A stretch of 64,000 nucleotides of DNA from Streptomyces sp. NBC_01803 (GCF_035917415.1 NZ_CP109073.1:3122501-3186500); one strand, 5' to 3'. Counted from the stretch's first letter, positions 25,917 through 37,537 are shown. Numbers and translations: made by a program. The notes: a model not told the origin generated them from the sequence alone.

Positions 25917-26966
25917 ATGGATGAACAGCGCGAAGCTCTCGGCAGCCGGGCTCCCCGCGAGGGCGCCATCGACATCGACGACTTCGTCTACGCGGCCACC
26001 GGTGCCCGCGTCCGACGGCTGACGATGCCGGACGGCGACCACTGGTTCCCGGCGGTCGACGTGGCCACCGAGCTTGGTTACGCGAACACCCGACAGGCCC
26101 TCGCGACGCACGTGTCGCGCGAGCACAGCACCCGTCTCGAAGATCTCGCGCGAAGCGTCCGCGGGAGTGACGCTTTGCGTGAGATCGCAGGTCACGGGCT
26201 CAAGAAGTCGATGCGGATGGTGAATCTGCGCGGTCTCGTCGCCCTCGTCGGCGGCTGCGCCAAACCCACCGCGCAGCCGTTCAAACGGTGGATGGTCGAC
26301 GTCATCGTGACCGTCCAGCGCGACGGCTCGTACGTGCTCGACAAGGCCGAGGTCCAGCCCGCCTCGCCGCGGGCGTCCGCCGCCTACGCCATGCCGAAGG
26401 AGGTCGCCGACGCCATCGTCCGGCTGGAGCGGCACACCGCCGACAGCGACGAGAAGCTCGCCGCCACCCAGGAGGACGCCCACCGCGCGCGGTGGGAGAC
26501 CGTCAACGTGCTGCGGACCGTCGGCGAGGCGCAGGAGCGGTCGGTGATGGCGATGCGCGATGTGATGGTGGACTTCGCGCGCTCGATGTCCCGGCTGGCG
26601 GACTCGGTGGAGGACCTGGTCGACAAGCTGCCACCGCGCCCCGACGCGCCGCCCGCCACGCCCGACACGCCGCGGGCGCCGCGCGTGCCATGCCAGCGCG
26701 GGCCCCGGCTCAGCGCCGAGCAGCTCCTGACGGCCTGGCGGACCCGGCTGACCATCACCGATGACGTGTGGGCCGTCGCCGTCGTCCTCGCGCCGACGCT
26801 GGCCGAACGCGGCGAGGTCCGGCTCGGCGTCGCCACGATCGCCGCGCGGACCGGCCTCACCGCCGCGCGGGTGCACGACGGTCTGCGGTTTCTGCTGAAA
26901 CGCCAGTGCATCCGGCAGATCGGCACCGTGCACAACACGCCGGTGTACGGCCTGCATCATGCCTAG
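25917..26966 (+). CDS. Bro-N antirepressor-like protein with C-terminal winged helix
   Basis: A 349-residue protein. Residues about 20-125 form a BRO-N/phage-antirepressor DNA-binding domain ([20 protein letters not shown], then [10 protein letters not shown] and [11 protein letters not shown]). A coiled-coil stretch (about 155-240) and a Pro-rich linker follow. The C-terminus (about 270-345) resembles a winged helix ([20 protein letters not shown]). The ATG at 25917 fits the domain start; the 100 bases upstream are more AT-rich than average. It is isolated from other phage genes, so a domesticated regulator is likely. The 3' end overlaps the TerD-VWA gene by 4 bases. Confidence 0.78.
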   Translation: MDEQREALGSRAPREGAIDIDDFVYAATGARVRRLTMPDGDHWFPAVDVATELGYANTRQALATHVSREHSTRLEDLARSVRGSDALREIAGHGLKKSMRMVNLRGLVALVGGCAKPTAQPFKRWMVDVIVTVQRDGSYVLDKAEVQPASPRASAAYAMPKEVADAIVRLERHTADSDEKLAATQEDAHRARWETVNVLRTVGEAQERSVMAMRDVMVDFARSMSRLADSVEDLVDKLPPRPDAPPATPDTPRAPRVPCQRGPRLSAEQLLTAWRTRLTITDDVWAVAVVLAPTLAERGEVRLGVATIAARTGLTAARVHDGLRFLLKRQCIRQIGTVHNTPVYGLHHA

Positions 26967-28288
26967 GCGATGATCCCGGCGTCGCGGGCGGCCGTCAGCC
27001 ACGAGGGGAACTCGCTCAGCAGCCGGTCGTACAGCTCCTCGTCCGGGACCTCGCCGATGTCGTCCACGGCGAAGAAGCCCGCGTTGTCCACGCGCCGCCC
27101 CTTCATCCGGTCGATGCGGCGGAGCGCGCCGTAGTCGGCGTCGCCCAGCCCGATGAACTGCCAGAACAGCGGCTCCCCGGACGCCGCGACGAGCTGCTTC
27201 TTGATCTCCTTGTCCCGGTGGACACCGCCGTCGGAGAAGAAGAGGACCAGGGTCGGCACGGGCTCCGGGTTGGCCGTGACGAACTCGCGGATCTGCTTGA
27301 TCACCTTCGGCTCATCGTTGCCGAACCCGATCCGGTCGACCTGGATCTCGCCGAGCATCTCGTCGTCGCCGCTGTCGTGCAGGCTCAGGTGCGCCGGGAG
27401 CCAGTCGGCGAGGTCATCGGTCCTGAGGTCGGGGAGCCGGGCGGCCTCGGAGGCGAAGACCCACGCCTGCATCTCGCCGTCGTCGTCCAGGGCGGCGGCG
27501 ACGGCGGCCATCCGCTCCACGACGTCGGTGACCGTGCCGTTCCCGTACAGCCAGTACATCGAGCCGGAGGCGTCGAGAGCCAGCACAACCCGTGCCCGGA
27601 CTCCGGCGGCGCCGCGTTTGCCGAGGCTGATGACGACCTTCTCCTTACGGAGCGACAGCCGCTTGGCCATGTCGACGGGCAGCCGCTCCTGGGGGGCGGG
27701 CTCGGATGCCGGCTCCGGTCCGTCCTCTCGGTCGACTTGGTCGACTTGGTCGACTTGGTCGACTTGGTCGTCGTCCACGCTGATGCCGAAGTCGGTCGCC
27801 AGCCCCGCCAGCCCCGAGTCGTAACCCTGCCCGACCGCACGGAACTTCCACCCACCACCCCGCCGGTACAACTCACCACTCACAAAAGCTGTCTCACTCG
27901 TCGCCGCCATATCGAAGACAGCCAGGTCGACACCGGTTCCGGCGTCCGAGAGCGTCAGCCGCAACCCACTCAACTGCCCGAACGTCCCACCGTCCGCCGA
28001 AGCCGCCAGCACCACCCGCTCGATCCCCGGCTCCACGACCGGGAGATCGACCTCGACCACATCCGCCCCGGCCCGCTTTCCCCCATGCCGCACCGCACCC
28101 GACGCGTGCTTGGGCTGGTTGTAGAAAACAAAATCACCATCCCCCCGCACCCGACCGTCACCGCCGAGCAGCAACGCCGAAGCGTCCACATCGGGCGCCC
28201 CCACACCACCCGACCACGACAACACCGCGCGCACCGACACCGCACCGACCGGAACGTTCGCACCTTTGCTGAGGGTTATGGCAGTCAT
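26963..28288 (-). CDS. TerD-VWA fusion protein (tellurite/stress family)
   Basis: A 441-residue protein. Residues 1-165 are a TerD domain ([11 protein letters not shown]; later [20 protein letters not shown]), which binds calcium in relatives. A linker with the repeat [12 protein letters not shown] (about 174-185) leads to a VWA domain (about 225-440) with MIDAS DASGS and FFSDGG. Start ATG at 28288 gives the standard MTAITLSKG. It parallels the VWA-only protein at 16787-17488. A role in envelope-stress signalling is inferred from the Ter family. Confidence 0.88.
   Translation of the reverse strand: MTAITLSKGANVPVGAVSVRAVLSWSGGVGAPDVDASALLLGGDGRVRGDGDFVFYNQPKHASGAVRHGGKRAGADVVEVDLPVVEPGIERVVLAASADGGTFGQLSGLRLTLSDAGTGVDLAVFDMAATSETAFVSGELYRRGGGWKFRAVGQGYDSGLAGLATDFGISVDDDQVDQVDQVDQVDREDGPEPASEPAPQERLPVDMAKRLSLRKEKVVISLGKRGAAGVRARVVLALDASGSMYWLYGNGTVTDVVERMAAVAAALDDDGEMQAWVFASEAARLPDLRTDDLADWLPAHLSLHDSGDDEMLGEIQVDRIGFGNDEPKVIKQIREFVTANPEPVPTLVLFFSDGGVHRDKEIKKQLVAASGEPLFWQFIGLGDADYGALRRIDRMKGRRVDNAGFFAVDDIGEVPDEELYDRLLSEFPSWLTAARDAGIIA
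27731..27769. repeat. 9-bp tandem repeat within the TerD-VWA linker
   Basis: GTCGACTTG is repeated four times head to tail, followed by a partial copy. On the coding strand it encodes the repeated tripeptide VDQ between the TerD and VWA domains. Slippage here would change the linker length by three residues without a frameshift. Confidence 0.85.
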
Positions 28289-28614
28289 GCGGCCCAGTCT
28301 GCCCGAACGGGCGGCGCGGAGCCCGAAGCCGTCGCGGAAGGATCCGACGATGCCGAGGGCGGGCCACGCGATGTCGGCGGCGCGGGTGACCAGTTCGCGC
28401 GGGCGGTCCGGCCGACGCGGCGCCTCCGGGGCGTCCGGCGGCCGACCGGTCACGGTGCCACAAGCCCGGCGGCTTCCTCCCGTTCGGCGTCGGGGAGTTC
28501 GCGGCTGCTGAGGAGCAGCCGCAGCGGCTCGGCGAGTTCGGCGGTGGCCGGCCCCTGGCCCCGGTGGCCGGCCGGGGCGCCCACCCCGGCCGGCCACCGT
28601 ACGCCGATCGCGCG
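28289..28614. other. Intergenic region between thiC and the TerD-VWA gene
   Basis: No gene is supported. A 44-codon minus-strand frame (about 28455-28589: [20 protein letters not shown]) has a protein-like composition but no recognised family, and could be a remnant. The 60 bases before the TerD start have no strong hairpin. Confidence 0.4.
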
Positions 28615-30350
<1,736 letters not shown>

Positions 30351-30430
30351 TGTGCGAATCGCGACCCCACGCTAACGGCACACCGGACCGGCTGAACAGG
30401 GGGCCGGACCGTTTAGGCGATGATCGGAAC

Positions 30431-31726
30431 GTGACGGCACCCGAGGACTTTCCCCCCCACGCCCACGGGCACACGCACCAGCACGGCCCCGCCGCACCCG
30501 TCTCGGCCCATCTGCGGCGGGTGATAGCGGCGGTGCTGATCCCGTTCGCCGCCGTGATGGTGGCCGGGCTGGTGGTGCTGTGGCCCGGCGGCGCCCCCGA
30601 GCAGGACGAGCACACCGGCGTCGGCTTCGACCAGCAGCACGAACGGGCCCGCGTGACCGAGGTGGCCGAGGTGTCCTGCGAGGACATCGGCGTGCAGGTG
30701 CCCCGGGGCGTGGACGGGACCTGCGAGCAGGCGACGGTGGAGGTGACGTCCGGGCCGGACGCCGGGCGGACGTTCGAGGAGATCGTGCCGCCCGACGCGA
30801 CCCAGCGGTACAGCGAGGGGCAAAAGGTGATCGTCGCCTATGCCCCGGACGCGCCCGAGGAGCTGCAGTACAGCGTCACGGACGTGGACCGGAAGGCGCC
30901 GATGCTGCTGCTCGCCGGGGTCTTCGCCCTCGCGGTGGTCGCGGTGGGGCGGCTGCGCGGGCTGCTGGCGCTGATCGGTCTCGTGGTGAGCTTCGCGGTG
31001 CTGACGCTGTTCATCCTGCCCGCCATCCTGCACGGCTCGAACCCACTGCTGGTGGCGGTGATCGGCGGCAGCGTGATCATGCTGGTGACGCTGTATCTGT
31101 GCCACGGGGTCAACGCCCGCACCTCGGTCGCCGTGCTCGGCACGCTGATCTCGCTGCTGCTGATCGGGCTGCTGGGCTCGCTGTTCATCGACTGGGCGCA
31201 CCTGACGGGCAACACCGACGACCAGACCGGGCTGGTGCACAGTCTCTATCCGGACATCGAGATCCAGGGGCTGCTGCTCGCCGGCATCCTGATCGGCTCC
31301 CTGGGCGTGCTGGACGATGTGACGGTGACCCAGACCTCCGCCGTGTGGGAGCTGAAGCAGGCTCAGCCGGGGGCGAGCTGGCTGAAGCTCTACCGGGCCG
31401 CGATGCGCATCGGCCGCGACCACATCGCCTCGGTGGTCAACACCCTGGTGCTGGCCTACGCGGGCGCGGCCCTGCCGCTGCTTTTGCTGTTCACGATCGC
31501 ACAGAGCAGCGTGGGGACCGTGACGTTCAGCGAGCTGGTCGCGGAGGAGATCGTCAGGACGCTGGTGGGGTCGGTGGGCCTGGTGGCGTCGGTGCCGGTG
31601 ACCACCGTGCTCGCGGCGCTCGTGGTGAGCGCCGACCGGCATCCGGCGCAGATCGCCGGGACGGGGACCCCGGCGCCGGGCGGCGGCGCTACCAACCGCC
31701 ACCGGAGGAGGACGAGGAGGAGGTGA
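30431..31726 (+). CDS. YibE/F-family membrane protein
   Basis: A 431-residue protein with a His-rich cytoplasmic N-terminus, one helix (about residues 28-50), an extracellular domain with two Cys (about 75-100), and about seven further helices. LGVLDDVTVTQTSAVWEL is typical of YibE/F (COG5438). The function is unknown. The GTG at 30431 is preferred because upstream codons overlap the thiC leader. Its last 38 bases overlap the convergent DUF5326 gene. Confidence 0.85.
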   Translation: MTAPEDFPPHAHGHTHQHGPAAPVSAHLRRVIAAVLIPFAAVMVAGLVVLWPGGAPEQDEHTGVGFDQQHERARVTEVAEVSCEDIGVQVPRGVDGTCEQATVEVTSGPDAGRTFEEIVPPDATQRYSEGQKVIVAYAPDAPEELQYSVTDVDRKAPMLLLAGVFALAVVAVGRLRGLLALIGLVVSFAVLTLFILPAILHGSNPLLVAVIGGSVIMLVTLYLCHGVNARTSVAVLGTLISLLLIGLLGSLFIDWAHLTGNTDDQTGLVHSLYPDIEIQGLLLAGILIGSLGVLDDVTVTQTSAVWELKQAQPGASWLKLYRAAMRIGRDHIASVVNTLVLAYAGAALPLLLLFTIAQSSVGTVTFSELVAEEIVRTLVGSVGLVASVPVTTVLAALVVSADRHPAQIAGTGTPAPGGGATNRHRRRTRRR

Positions 31727-31910
31727 TCTTCCGGACCAGGAAGATCAGGCCGGCCACCAGGGCGACGATCAGCAGGAGCCGGAAGAGGACGGCGACGAGC
31801 CAGGTCACCACGCCGATCAGCAGGACCCCGAAGACGACCAGCGCGACGGCGGGCAGGGCGACCCACCGCAGCCACCACGGCAGGGTCTTGAAGGCTTCCT
31901 TCATCGCCAC
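31689..31910 (-). CDS. DUF5326-like small membrane protein
   Basis: A 73-residue protein with two hydrophobic helices (about residues 18-37 and 38-60) and a Ser/Gly tail ending SSSSSGGGW. It fits the small Streptomyces membrane family annotated DUF5326. Met at residue 3 is a second start choice. Function unknown. Confidence 0.75.
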   Translation of the reverse strand: MAMKEAFKTLPWWLRWVALPAVALVVFGVLLIGVVTWLVAVLFRLLLIVALVAGLIFLVRKITSSSSSSGGGW

Positions 31911-32071
31911 GGCTCCTGTTCGCGCATCCGTCTCGCCATCGCCTCGATGCTATGCGCGCCGGACCGGCGCCGGGAGGCCGGGCGGCCCCGGTCCTCCCCT
32001 GACCGTTCCCTGACCCGGACCCTGAGAACCGGGGCGCCGAAGCCGGCGGGCCGGAAGCCGGGGGCCGGGCG

Positions 32072-32389
32072 TCAGCCCTCCGGCGGCGAGAAGACGACCA
32101 TGACCCGCAGGTCTTCGGTGATGTGGTGGAACCTGGCCGGCGTCCCGGCCGGCACATAGACCACGCTGCCGCGCGCCACCGTGGTGGTCTCGCCGCCGAC
32201 CGTCAGCGACGCCCGCCCGCTGACGACGAAGTTGAGCACGTCCTGCGCCTGCGGGCGCTGCGTGTCGGCCTGCCCCGCGCCCAGCGCGTAGAGCCCTGCC
32301 GACAGGTTGCGTTCGCGAAGGAAACGGAGGTAGGCGCCGTCGTACGCGACCCGTTCCGCCTCCAGCGCGTCCAGCCGGAACTCCTTCAT
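32072..32389 (-). CDS. Single-domain cupin protein
   Basis: A 105-residue small beta-barrel protein. Cupin motif 1 is degenerate (QDVLNFVVSGRASLTVGG), with Asn where a metal-binding His is common. Motif 2 reads VPAGTPARFHHITEDL. The ATG at 32389 has AGGGG 10 bases upstream, better placed than the ATG at 32398. The ligand is unknown. Confidence 0.82.
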   Translation of the reverse strand: MKEFRLDALEAERVAYDGAYLRFLRERNLSAGLYALGAGQADTQRPQAQDVLNFVVSGRASLTVGGETTTVARGSVVYVPAGTPARFHHITEDLRVMVVFSPPEG

Positions 32390-32437
32390 CGCGCCCATTC
32401 CCCTTGCGCCCCTCGTGCCATCTGAAACGATCTCTCT

Positions 32438-32809
32438 ATGACAAGCATTCTGTTCCGGTTCGTCGCCAACGCCGTGGCGCTGGCCGCCGCCGTCTGGCTG
32501 GTGGGAGACATCACCCTCGGCGACGACGACACGAGCACCGGAGGCAGGACGGCGACCCTGCTCGTCGTCGCGCTGATCTTCGGTCTGGTCAATCTGGTCG
32601 TCAAGCCCATCGTGAAGGTGCTGTCCCTGCCGCTGCTGGTGCTCTCGCTGGGCCTGTTCACCCTGGTGATCAACGCCCTGATGCTGATGCTGACCAGCGC
32701 GCTCGCCGGGGACGCCTTCGAGGTCGACGGCTTCTGGCCGGCCGTGCTGGGCGGGCTGATCATCTCCATCGTGTCGTGGACGGTCAACATGGTGCTGGAC
32801 AGTGATTGA
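32438..32809 (+). CDS. Phage holin family 4-type small membrane protein
   Basis: A 123-residue protein with four transmembrane helices (about residues 8-25, 36-55, 62-85, 98-118) and the conserved FGLVNLVVKPIVKVLSLPL. This superfamily is widespread in actinobacterial chromosomes and is usually not phage lysis machinery. Function unknown. Confidence 0.85.
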   Translation: MTSILFRFVANAVALAAAVWLVGDITLGDDDTSTGGRTATLLVVALIFGLVNLVVKPIVKVLSLPLLVLSLGLFTLVINALMLMLTSALAGDAFEVDGFWPAVLGGLIISIVSWTVNMVLDSD

Positions 32810-32825
32810 GCCGGGCCCCTTCCGG

Positions 32826-32865
32826 TATCTCCCCGGTCTCCCCGGTCTCCCCGGTCTCCCTGGTC
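32826..32865. repeat. Short 9-bp tandem repeat, CTCCCCGGT type
   Basis: TCTCCCCGG repeats about three times and then decays (CTCCCTGGTCCTCC) just after the holin-like gene. It lies in a 230-base spacer with no gene. It may reflect slippage; no role is apparent. Confidence 0.6.
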
Positions 32866-33039
32866 CTCCGGGTCCGTTTCGTCCGCACCGCCGACAGCCG
32901 CCGTTCCCCGAGGGCCGAGGCCGTCCTGCGGACGCCATCGCGGCGAAACGGCGGCCGGGGATGGCGTGCCGGGGCGGGGACGGGGCAGGGGACAGGGCGG
33001 TATGAGTGACCCGGAGCGACGGACGACGAGGGATGGCCG

Positions 33040-34206
33040 ATGACCGGCGACGGAACACGTGCCGTGCGGGCCGGGCTGCCCGCCGCCGAGGCGTATCAGC
33101 CCCCGATGCCGGGGCCGGTGTTCGCCGCCCACTTCCACCTGCCGGGCGACCCGGCCGACGCCACCTATGGCTACGGCCGCGAGGGCAACCCGACGTGGAC
33201 CGGCCTGGAGCGGGCCGTCGCCGAGTTGGAGTCCCCCGGCGAGGAGGCGCACGCCGTCGTCTTCCCCTCCGGCATGGCCGCCATCGCCGCCGTCCTGATG
33301 GGACTGCTGCGCCCCGGGGACACGGCCGTGCTGCCGTCCGACGGCTATCAGCTCCTGCCGCGGCTGCGCGAGCGGCTGGAGACGACCGGTGTCCGTGTCC
33401 GCACCGCCCCCACCGGCGGCGACGCCCAGCTCACGGCCCTCGACGGTGACGATGACGGCCGACTGCGGCTGCTGTGGCTGGAGACCCCGTCCAACCCCGG
33501 GCTCGACGTGTGCGACATCCGCCGCCTCGCCGACGCCGCGCACGCGCGCGGCGCGCTCGTCGCCGTCGACAACACGCTGGCCACGCCGCTCGGGCAGCGC
33601 CCGCTCGACCTGGGCGCCGACCTGTCCGTGGCCAGCGGCACCAAGGCGTTCAGCGGCTACGGCGACGTGTTGCTCGGCTATGTCGCCTGCCGCGATCCGG
33701 AGCGGGCCGGAGAGATCCGGCGCTGGCGCACCACCACCGGCGCCATCCTCGGCCCGATGGAGGCGTGGCTCGCCCACCGCGGGCTGGGCACGCTCCACCT
33801 GCGCGTGGAGCGGCAGCAGACCAACGCGCTGGCCGTCGCCGCCGCGCTGCGCGAGCGGCCCGAGGTGACGAGCGTGCGCTACCCCGGGCTGACCGACGAC
33901 CCCGCGCACCCCGTGGCGGTGCGCCAGATGCGGCGGTTCGGCTGCGTGGTCTCGTTCGTGCTGCCGGACCCCGAGCACGCCGAGCGGTTCCTCGCGGCGC
34001 TGCGGCTGGTGGACGACGCGACGAGCTTCGGCGGGGTGCGCTCGACGGCGGAACGGCGCGGGCGGTGGGGCGGCGACGCGGTGCCGACGGGGTTCATCCG
34101 GTTCTCCGCGGGCGTGGAGGACCCGGAGGATCTTGTCGCGGACGTGTGCCGGGCGCTTGAGGTGGCGGGGGCGGAGGTTTCACCCGGGGCCAACCGGGCC
34201 ACATGA
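33040..34206 (+). CDS. Cys/Met metabolism PLP enzyme (cystathionine gamma-lyase/synthase family)
   Basis: A 388-residue fold-type I enzyme of the trans-sulfuration family. The cofactor Lys is in SVASGTKAFSGYGDVLLGY (about residue 206), and TLATPLGQRPLDLGAD and GGVRSTAERR match the family. It cleaves or forms C-S bonds at the gamma carbon; direction cannot be told from sequence. An AGGGA ribosome site precedes the ATG at 33040. The stop overlaps the Nudix start (ATGA). Confidence 0.87.
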   Translation: MTGDGTRAVRAGLPAAEAYQPPMPGPVFAAHFHLPGDPADATYGYGREGNPTWTGLERAVAELESPGEEAHAVVFPSGMAAIAAVLMGLLRPGDTAVLPSDGYQLLPRLRERLETTGVRVRTAPTGGDAQLTALDGDDDGRLRLLWLETPSNPGLDVCDIRRLADAAHARGALVAVDNTLATPLGQRPLDLGADLSVASGTKAFSGYGDVLLGYVACRDPERAGEIRRWRTTTGAILGPMEAWLAHRGLGTLHLRVERQQTNALAVAAALRERPEVTSVRYPGLTDDPAHPVAVRQMRRFGCVVSFVLPDPEHAERFLAALRLVDDATSFGGVRSTAERRGRWGGDAVPTGFIRFSAGVEDPEDLVADVCRALEVAGAEVSPGANRAT

Positions 34207-34706
34207 CTTGCATGACCCCAGCACAACCCGTGGTCAAGCGCACCGCTCGCGCCATCCTGCTCGACGAGTCCGACCGTCTCATCGTCATCAAGCGCACCAA
34301 GCCCGACCGCCCGCCGTACTGGATCACGCCGGGCGGCGGGGTCGAGCCGACGGACGCCACCGTGCTGGACGCCCTCCACCGAGAGGTGTTCGAGGAGCTG
34401 GGCGCGAAGATCACCGACGCGGTCCCGGCCTTCGTGGACACCGTCCCGTGCACCGCGGACGACGGCGACGGCCTGCCGCCCGGCCTGAAGGTGCAGCACT
34501 TCTTCGCCTGCCGGCTCGCCTCCATGGACCCCTCGCTGCGGCACGGGCCCGAGGTGGAGGCGCCCTGCGGCACGTACGAGATCGTGCGGCTGCCGTTCAC
34601 GCCCGAGGGGCTGGCCTCCGTCGACATCGTCCCGCGGTCCCTCAGCCGCTATCTGACCCGGAACATCCCCGGCATCCGCGCGCTGCTCGCCCGCGACTTC
34701 ACCTGA
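34203..34706 (+). CDS. Nudix hydrolase
   Basis: A 167-residue Nudix protein. The box is GGGVEPTDATVLDALHREVF then EELGAKI: the catalytic REVFEELG half is intact, but the first Glu of the consensus is shifted or replaced (Ala at that position, with Asp next to it). It probably hydrolyses a nucleoside diphosphate derivative. Translation is coupled to the preceding PLP enzyme by a 4-base overlap. Confidence 0.87.
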   Translation: MTCMTPAQPVVKRTARAILLDESDRLIVIKRTKPDRPPYWITPGGGVEPTDATVLDALHREVFEELGAKITDAVPAFVDTVPCTADDGDGLPPGLKVQHFFACRLASMDPSLRHGPEVEAPCGTYEIVRLPFTPEGLASVDIVPRSLSRYLTRNIPGIRALLARDFT

Positions 34707-34728
34707 GCGGCGCGGGGCCGCCGGCCCC

Positions 34729-35604
34729 TCAACCGAACCAGCCGCCCGAGGACTCGCCGGTCCCCGCGCCCCGGCGCCGCGCCAGCTCCAGCGCGCGCCG
34801 CGCCTCCTCGCGCCACGCCGCGGCGCCCGGCGGCGGGGGCGGCGGGGGGGCGGGCCGCTCGGGGCCGGCGGTCAGGGCGGCGGGCACCGGCCGGCCGTTG
34901 AGCTCGCGCGTGCGGCGGACCTGGGCCTCGCGGGCGGCGCCGAAGAAGTCCCCGCCCTTGCGCTTGTAGTCGTCGGTACCCCAGTCGCGGGCGGTGCGCC
35001 GGGCGGCCTTGACCAGCTGCGGGATGTGCTTGGCGCAGTGGACGTACGCCTCCTCGACGTCGATCCGCACCCAGAGCTCGGCGGCCCGGCCCGGCACGGT
35101 GTCCCTGGGCAGCTCGGGGTGGTGGGCGCGTAGTTCGGCGTCGGGCACCACGCTGGCGCGGCCGTTGATGTGCAGGCCGATCCTGGCCCGGTCGAAGTCC
35201 ATCAGGAGCAGGCCGGCGTGCGGGTTCTCCGTGATGTTGCCCAGCGAGGCGTGCACGCCGTTGCCCCGGTACTCGGGGTAGGCGATGGCGCGCGGGTCCA
35301 GCACGTGCAGGAAGCCGGGCGGGCCGGCGCGGAAGCTGTTGTCGCACTCGCCGTGCCGGTCGGCGGTCGCCAGGAAGAACATCTCCTGGCGGGCGACGAA
35401 GTCCCGCATGCGCTCATTGAGATGGTCGAGGACCTGCTCGTCGTAGAAGCGGTCGGCGCGCGCCTCGGTGCCCAGCCGCCGCTGCAGGGCGTGCTCCCCG
35501 TCGCTGCCCGGCCGGCCGGTGATGTCGGGCCCCACCGTGCCGACGTCCGTGCCTGTGTCTGTGCCTGTGTCCGTGCCGATTCCCGAACTACCCGTACTTG
35601 ACAT
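34729..35604 (-). CDS. Pyridoxamine 5'-phosphate oxidase-fold flavin protein
   Basis: A 291-residue protein with a split-barrel PNPOx-like domain (about residues 65-220: FFLATADRHGECDNSFRAG, AYPEYRGNGVHASLGN, GLLLMDF). A repetitive N-terminal GTDTGTDTGTD segment and a Pro/Ala-rich C-terminal tail are added. Such proteins bind FMN or F420 and reduce or sequester small molecules. It lies 56 bases downstream of the flavohaemoprotein gene in the same direction. Confidence 0.8.
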   Translation of the reverse strand: MSSTGSSGIGTDTGTDTGTDVGTVGPDITGRPGSDGEHALQRRLGTEARADRFYDEQVLDHLNERMRDFVARQEMFFLATADRHGECDNSFRAGPPGFLHVLDPRAIAYPEYRGNGVHASLGNITENPHAGLLLMDFDRARIGLHINGRASVVPDAELRAHHPELPRDTVPGRAAELWVRIDVEEAYVHCAKHIPQLVKAARRTARDWGTDDYKRKGGDFFGAAREAQVRRTRELNGRPVPAALTAGPERPAPPPPPPPGAAAWREEARRALELARRRGAGTGESSGGWFG

Positions 35605-35660
35605 GCCGTTGATTCGCTTCGCGCTTTCCGTGTGTGGACTCGCCGGCCTCCCCGGCGGTG

Positions 35661-36857
35661 TCAGCCGTCCGCCGCGTCCGGCGTCCCCATGAAATCGTGC
35701 CGTATCCGGTCCGGCGGAATCCCCGCGGACACCAGGGCGTCCACGCTCTTGCGGATCATCTGCGGCGGACCGGACAGATAGCCGTCGAACTCCCGCCACG
35801 GGCCGAACTTCCGCACCGCCTCCGGGAGCCGCCCGGCGAAGCCGCGCGTGGCGTACTCGGCGACGACCGGGCGCACCGCGAGCCAGGGGTAGCGGCGTTC
35901 CAGGCCGAGGAGGTGGTCCAGGTCGTACAGCTCGGCGTCGCGGTTGGCGCCGAAGAACACCTCGACCGGGCGGCGCCCGCCGTGCTCGGCGACCTCCTCG
36001 ACCAGCGCCCTGATCGGCGCGATGCCGGTGCTGCCGCCGACGCACAGCAGCCCGCGCCCCGAGGAGTGGTCCAGGGTCATCGATCCGCCCGGCGGGCCGA
36101 GCCGGAGCACGTCGCCGAGCCGGGCGCGGTGCACCAGCGCCCGCGAGACCCAGCCGGCCGGCACGGCCTTGACGTGGAACAACAGCAGCCCGTCCGAGCG
36201 CGGACAGGAGGCGAACGAGAAGCTCCGCCACTCGCGCGGCCACCACGGGGTCTCGACGCTGGCGTACTGCCCGGCCCGGTACGGATACGGCTGGTCGGGG
36301 CGGACGGTGACCACGGCGACGTCGCTGGTGCGCCGTTCGTGACCGACGATCTCGGCCAGCCACCAAGGCGGGGAGCGCAACTCGTCCTCGGCCGCCGCGT
36401 CGATCATGATCTGGGAGATCGCCGTGTAGGCGCGGACCCAGGCCGCCTCGGCGTCGGGACCCCAGGTGCGCGGGGCGTAGCGTTCGAGCGCGGCCATCAG
36501 GCACTCGCCGACGGCCGGGTAGTGCTCGGACCGGGTGCCGTATTTCCGGTGACCGCGACCGAGGTTGAAGAGATAGTCCGTCAACGTGACGGTGTCGTCG
36601 ATGTGTTCGGCGGCGGTGAGCAGCGCGCGGAAGAGGCGATCGCGCTGCGCGCTCATCGCGATGGGGAACATCTCGCGCACGCCCGGGTTCCGCACGAAGA
36701 GCAGTGCGTAGAAGTACGAAGTGACGTCATCCGCGAGCGGTTCGATCTCGGCGAGTGTGCGCCGAATCACCATCGCGTCAGGCGACGGCGCCTCTTTTGC
36801 ATTCCCATTGCCGTTTCCGGCCATGGTGGCTCCGTCGCCGGCCGATATCGCGGTCAT
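35661..36857 (-). CDS. Flavohaemoprotein (globin-FAD-NAD reductase)
   Basis: A 398-residue fusion. A globin domain covers about residues 25-160 (proximal His region in NLGRGHRKYG), then an FAD-binding beta barrel (RAGQYASVETPWW...WRSFSFAS, RxYS-like but RSFS) and an NAD domain (GLLCVGGSTGIAPIRALVEE). Enzymes of this layout usually oxidise nitric oxide to nitrate. A nitric oxide synthase lies 20 kb away in this window. The 220-base upstream spacer is AT-richer and has CCGT-TAT-ACGG near 37008-37018. Confidence 0.88.
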   Translation of the reverse strand: MTAISAGDGATMAGNGNGNAKEAPSPDAMVIRRTLAEIEPLADDVTSYFYALLFVRNPGVREMFPIAMSAQRDRLFRALLTAAEHIDDTVTLTDYLFNLGRGHRKYGTRSEHYPAVGECLMAALERYAPRTWGPDAEAAWVRAYTAISQIMIDAAAEDELRSPPWWLAEIVGHERRTSDVAVVTVRPDQPYPYRAGQYASVETPWWPREWRSFSFASCPRSDGLLLFHVKAVPAGWVSRALVHRARLGDVLRLGPPGGSMTLDHSSGRGLLCVGGSTGIAPIRALVEEVAEHGGRRPVEVFFGANRDAELYDLDHLLGLERRYPWLAVRPVVAEYATRGFAGRLPEAVRKFGPWREFDGYLSGPPQMIRKSVDALVSAGIPPDRIRHDFMGTPDAADG

Positions 36858-37087
36858 GCTCCTGCCTCGCCTCGATCAGCTCCCGGTCGCACAGCGTGTC
36901 AGCATGCTCACCCCCGGGCGGGTGGTGAACCGGAAACCCGGCCATCGAGCTCCTCGCAACCCATAAAATGAACGCCTTCACGCCACCCGGGCGCGGAATC
37001 GACCATACCGTTATACGGCTGAGACACAAGCCCCCTCCAGGAGTGTGAGGTTCGCGTGTTTCCGGGTGTTCTTAGACTGCGGTGCAT

Positions 37088-37537
37088 ATGAATATCACCA
37101 TGCGGCAGGCGTTTCCCGCGGACGTCCCGGAGATCGTCGCGATGCTCGCCGACGACATGCTCGGCGCGCGGCGCGAGAACCCCGCCGATCTCGCCCCGTA
37201 TCTGGCGGCGTTCGAGCGCATCGACGCCGACCCGAATCAGCTTCTGCTCGTCGGCGAGCGGGACGGCCGCGTGGTGGGAAGTTTGCAGCTCAGCATTCTG
37301 CACGGGCTCTCCCGGCGCGGCTCCTCACGCGCGCTGATCGAGGCGGTGCGGGTTGCCTCGGCCGAGCGCGGCGCGGGGCTGGGCGGTGAGCTGATCCGGC
37401 GGGCGGTGGAGGAGGCGCGGCGGCGCGGCTGCGTCCTGGTACAGCTCACCTCCGACGCGGCCAGGACCGACGCGCACCGCTTCTACGAGCGGCTGGGCTT
37501 CAAGGCGACGCACGTCGGTTTCAAGCTGGCTCTGTGA
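37088..37537 (+). CDS. GNAT-family N-acetyltransferase
   Basis: A 149-residue acetyltransferase. The acetyl-CoA loop is RGAGLGGELIRRAVEEAR (Q/RxxGxG/A type), and FYERLGFKATHVGFKL closes the fold. No clear ribosome site precedes the ATG at 37088, but TAGACT at 37073-37078 is suited to be a -10 box about 9 bases before it, so a leaderless transcript is possible. A GTG at 37082 is an alternative start. Confidence 0.85.
   Translation: MNITMRQAFPADVPEIVAMLADDMLGARRENPADLAPYLAAFERIDADPNQLLLVGERDGRVVGSLQLSILHGLSRRGSSRALIEAVRVASAERGAGLGGELIRRAVEEARRRGCVLVQLTSDAARTDAHRFYERLGFKATHVGFKLAL

Noticed and set aside
32438..32809. Prophage lysis gene
   Set aside because: The holin 4 superfamily is a common chromosomal family in actinobacteria, and no phage genes are adjacent.
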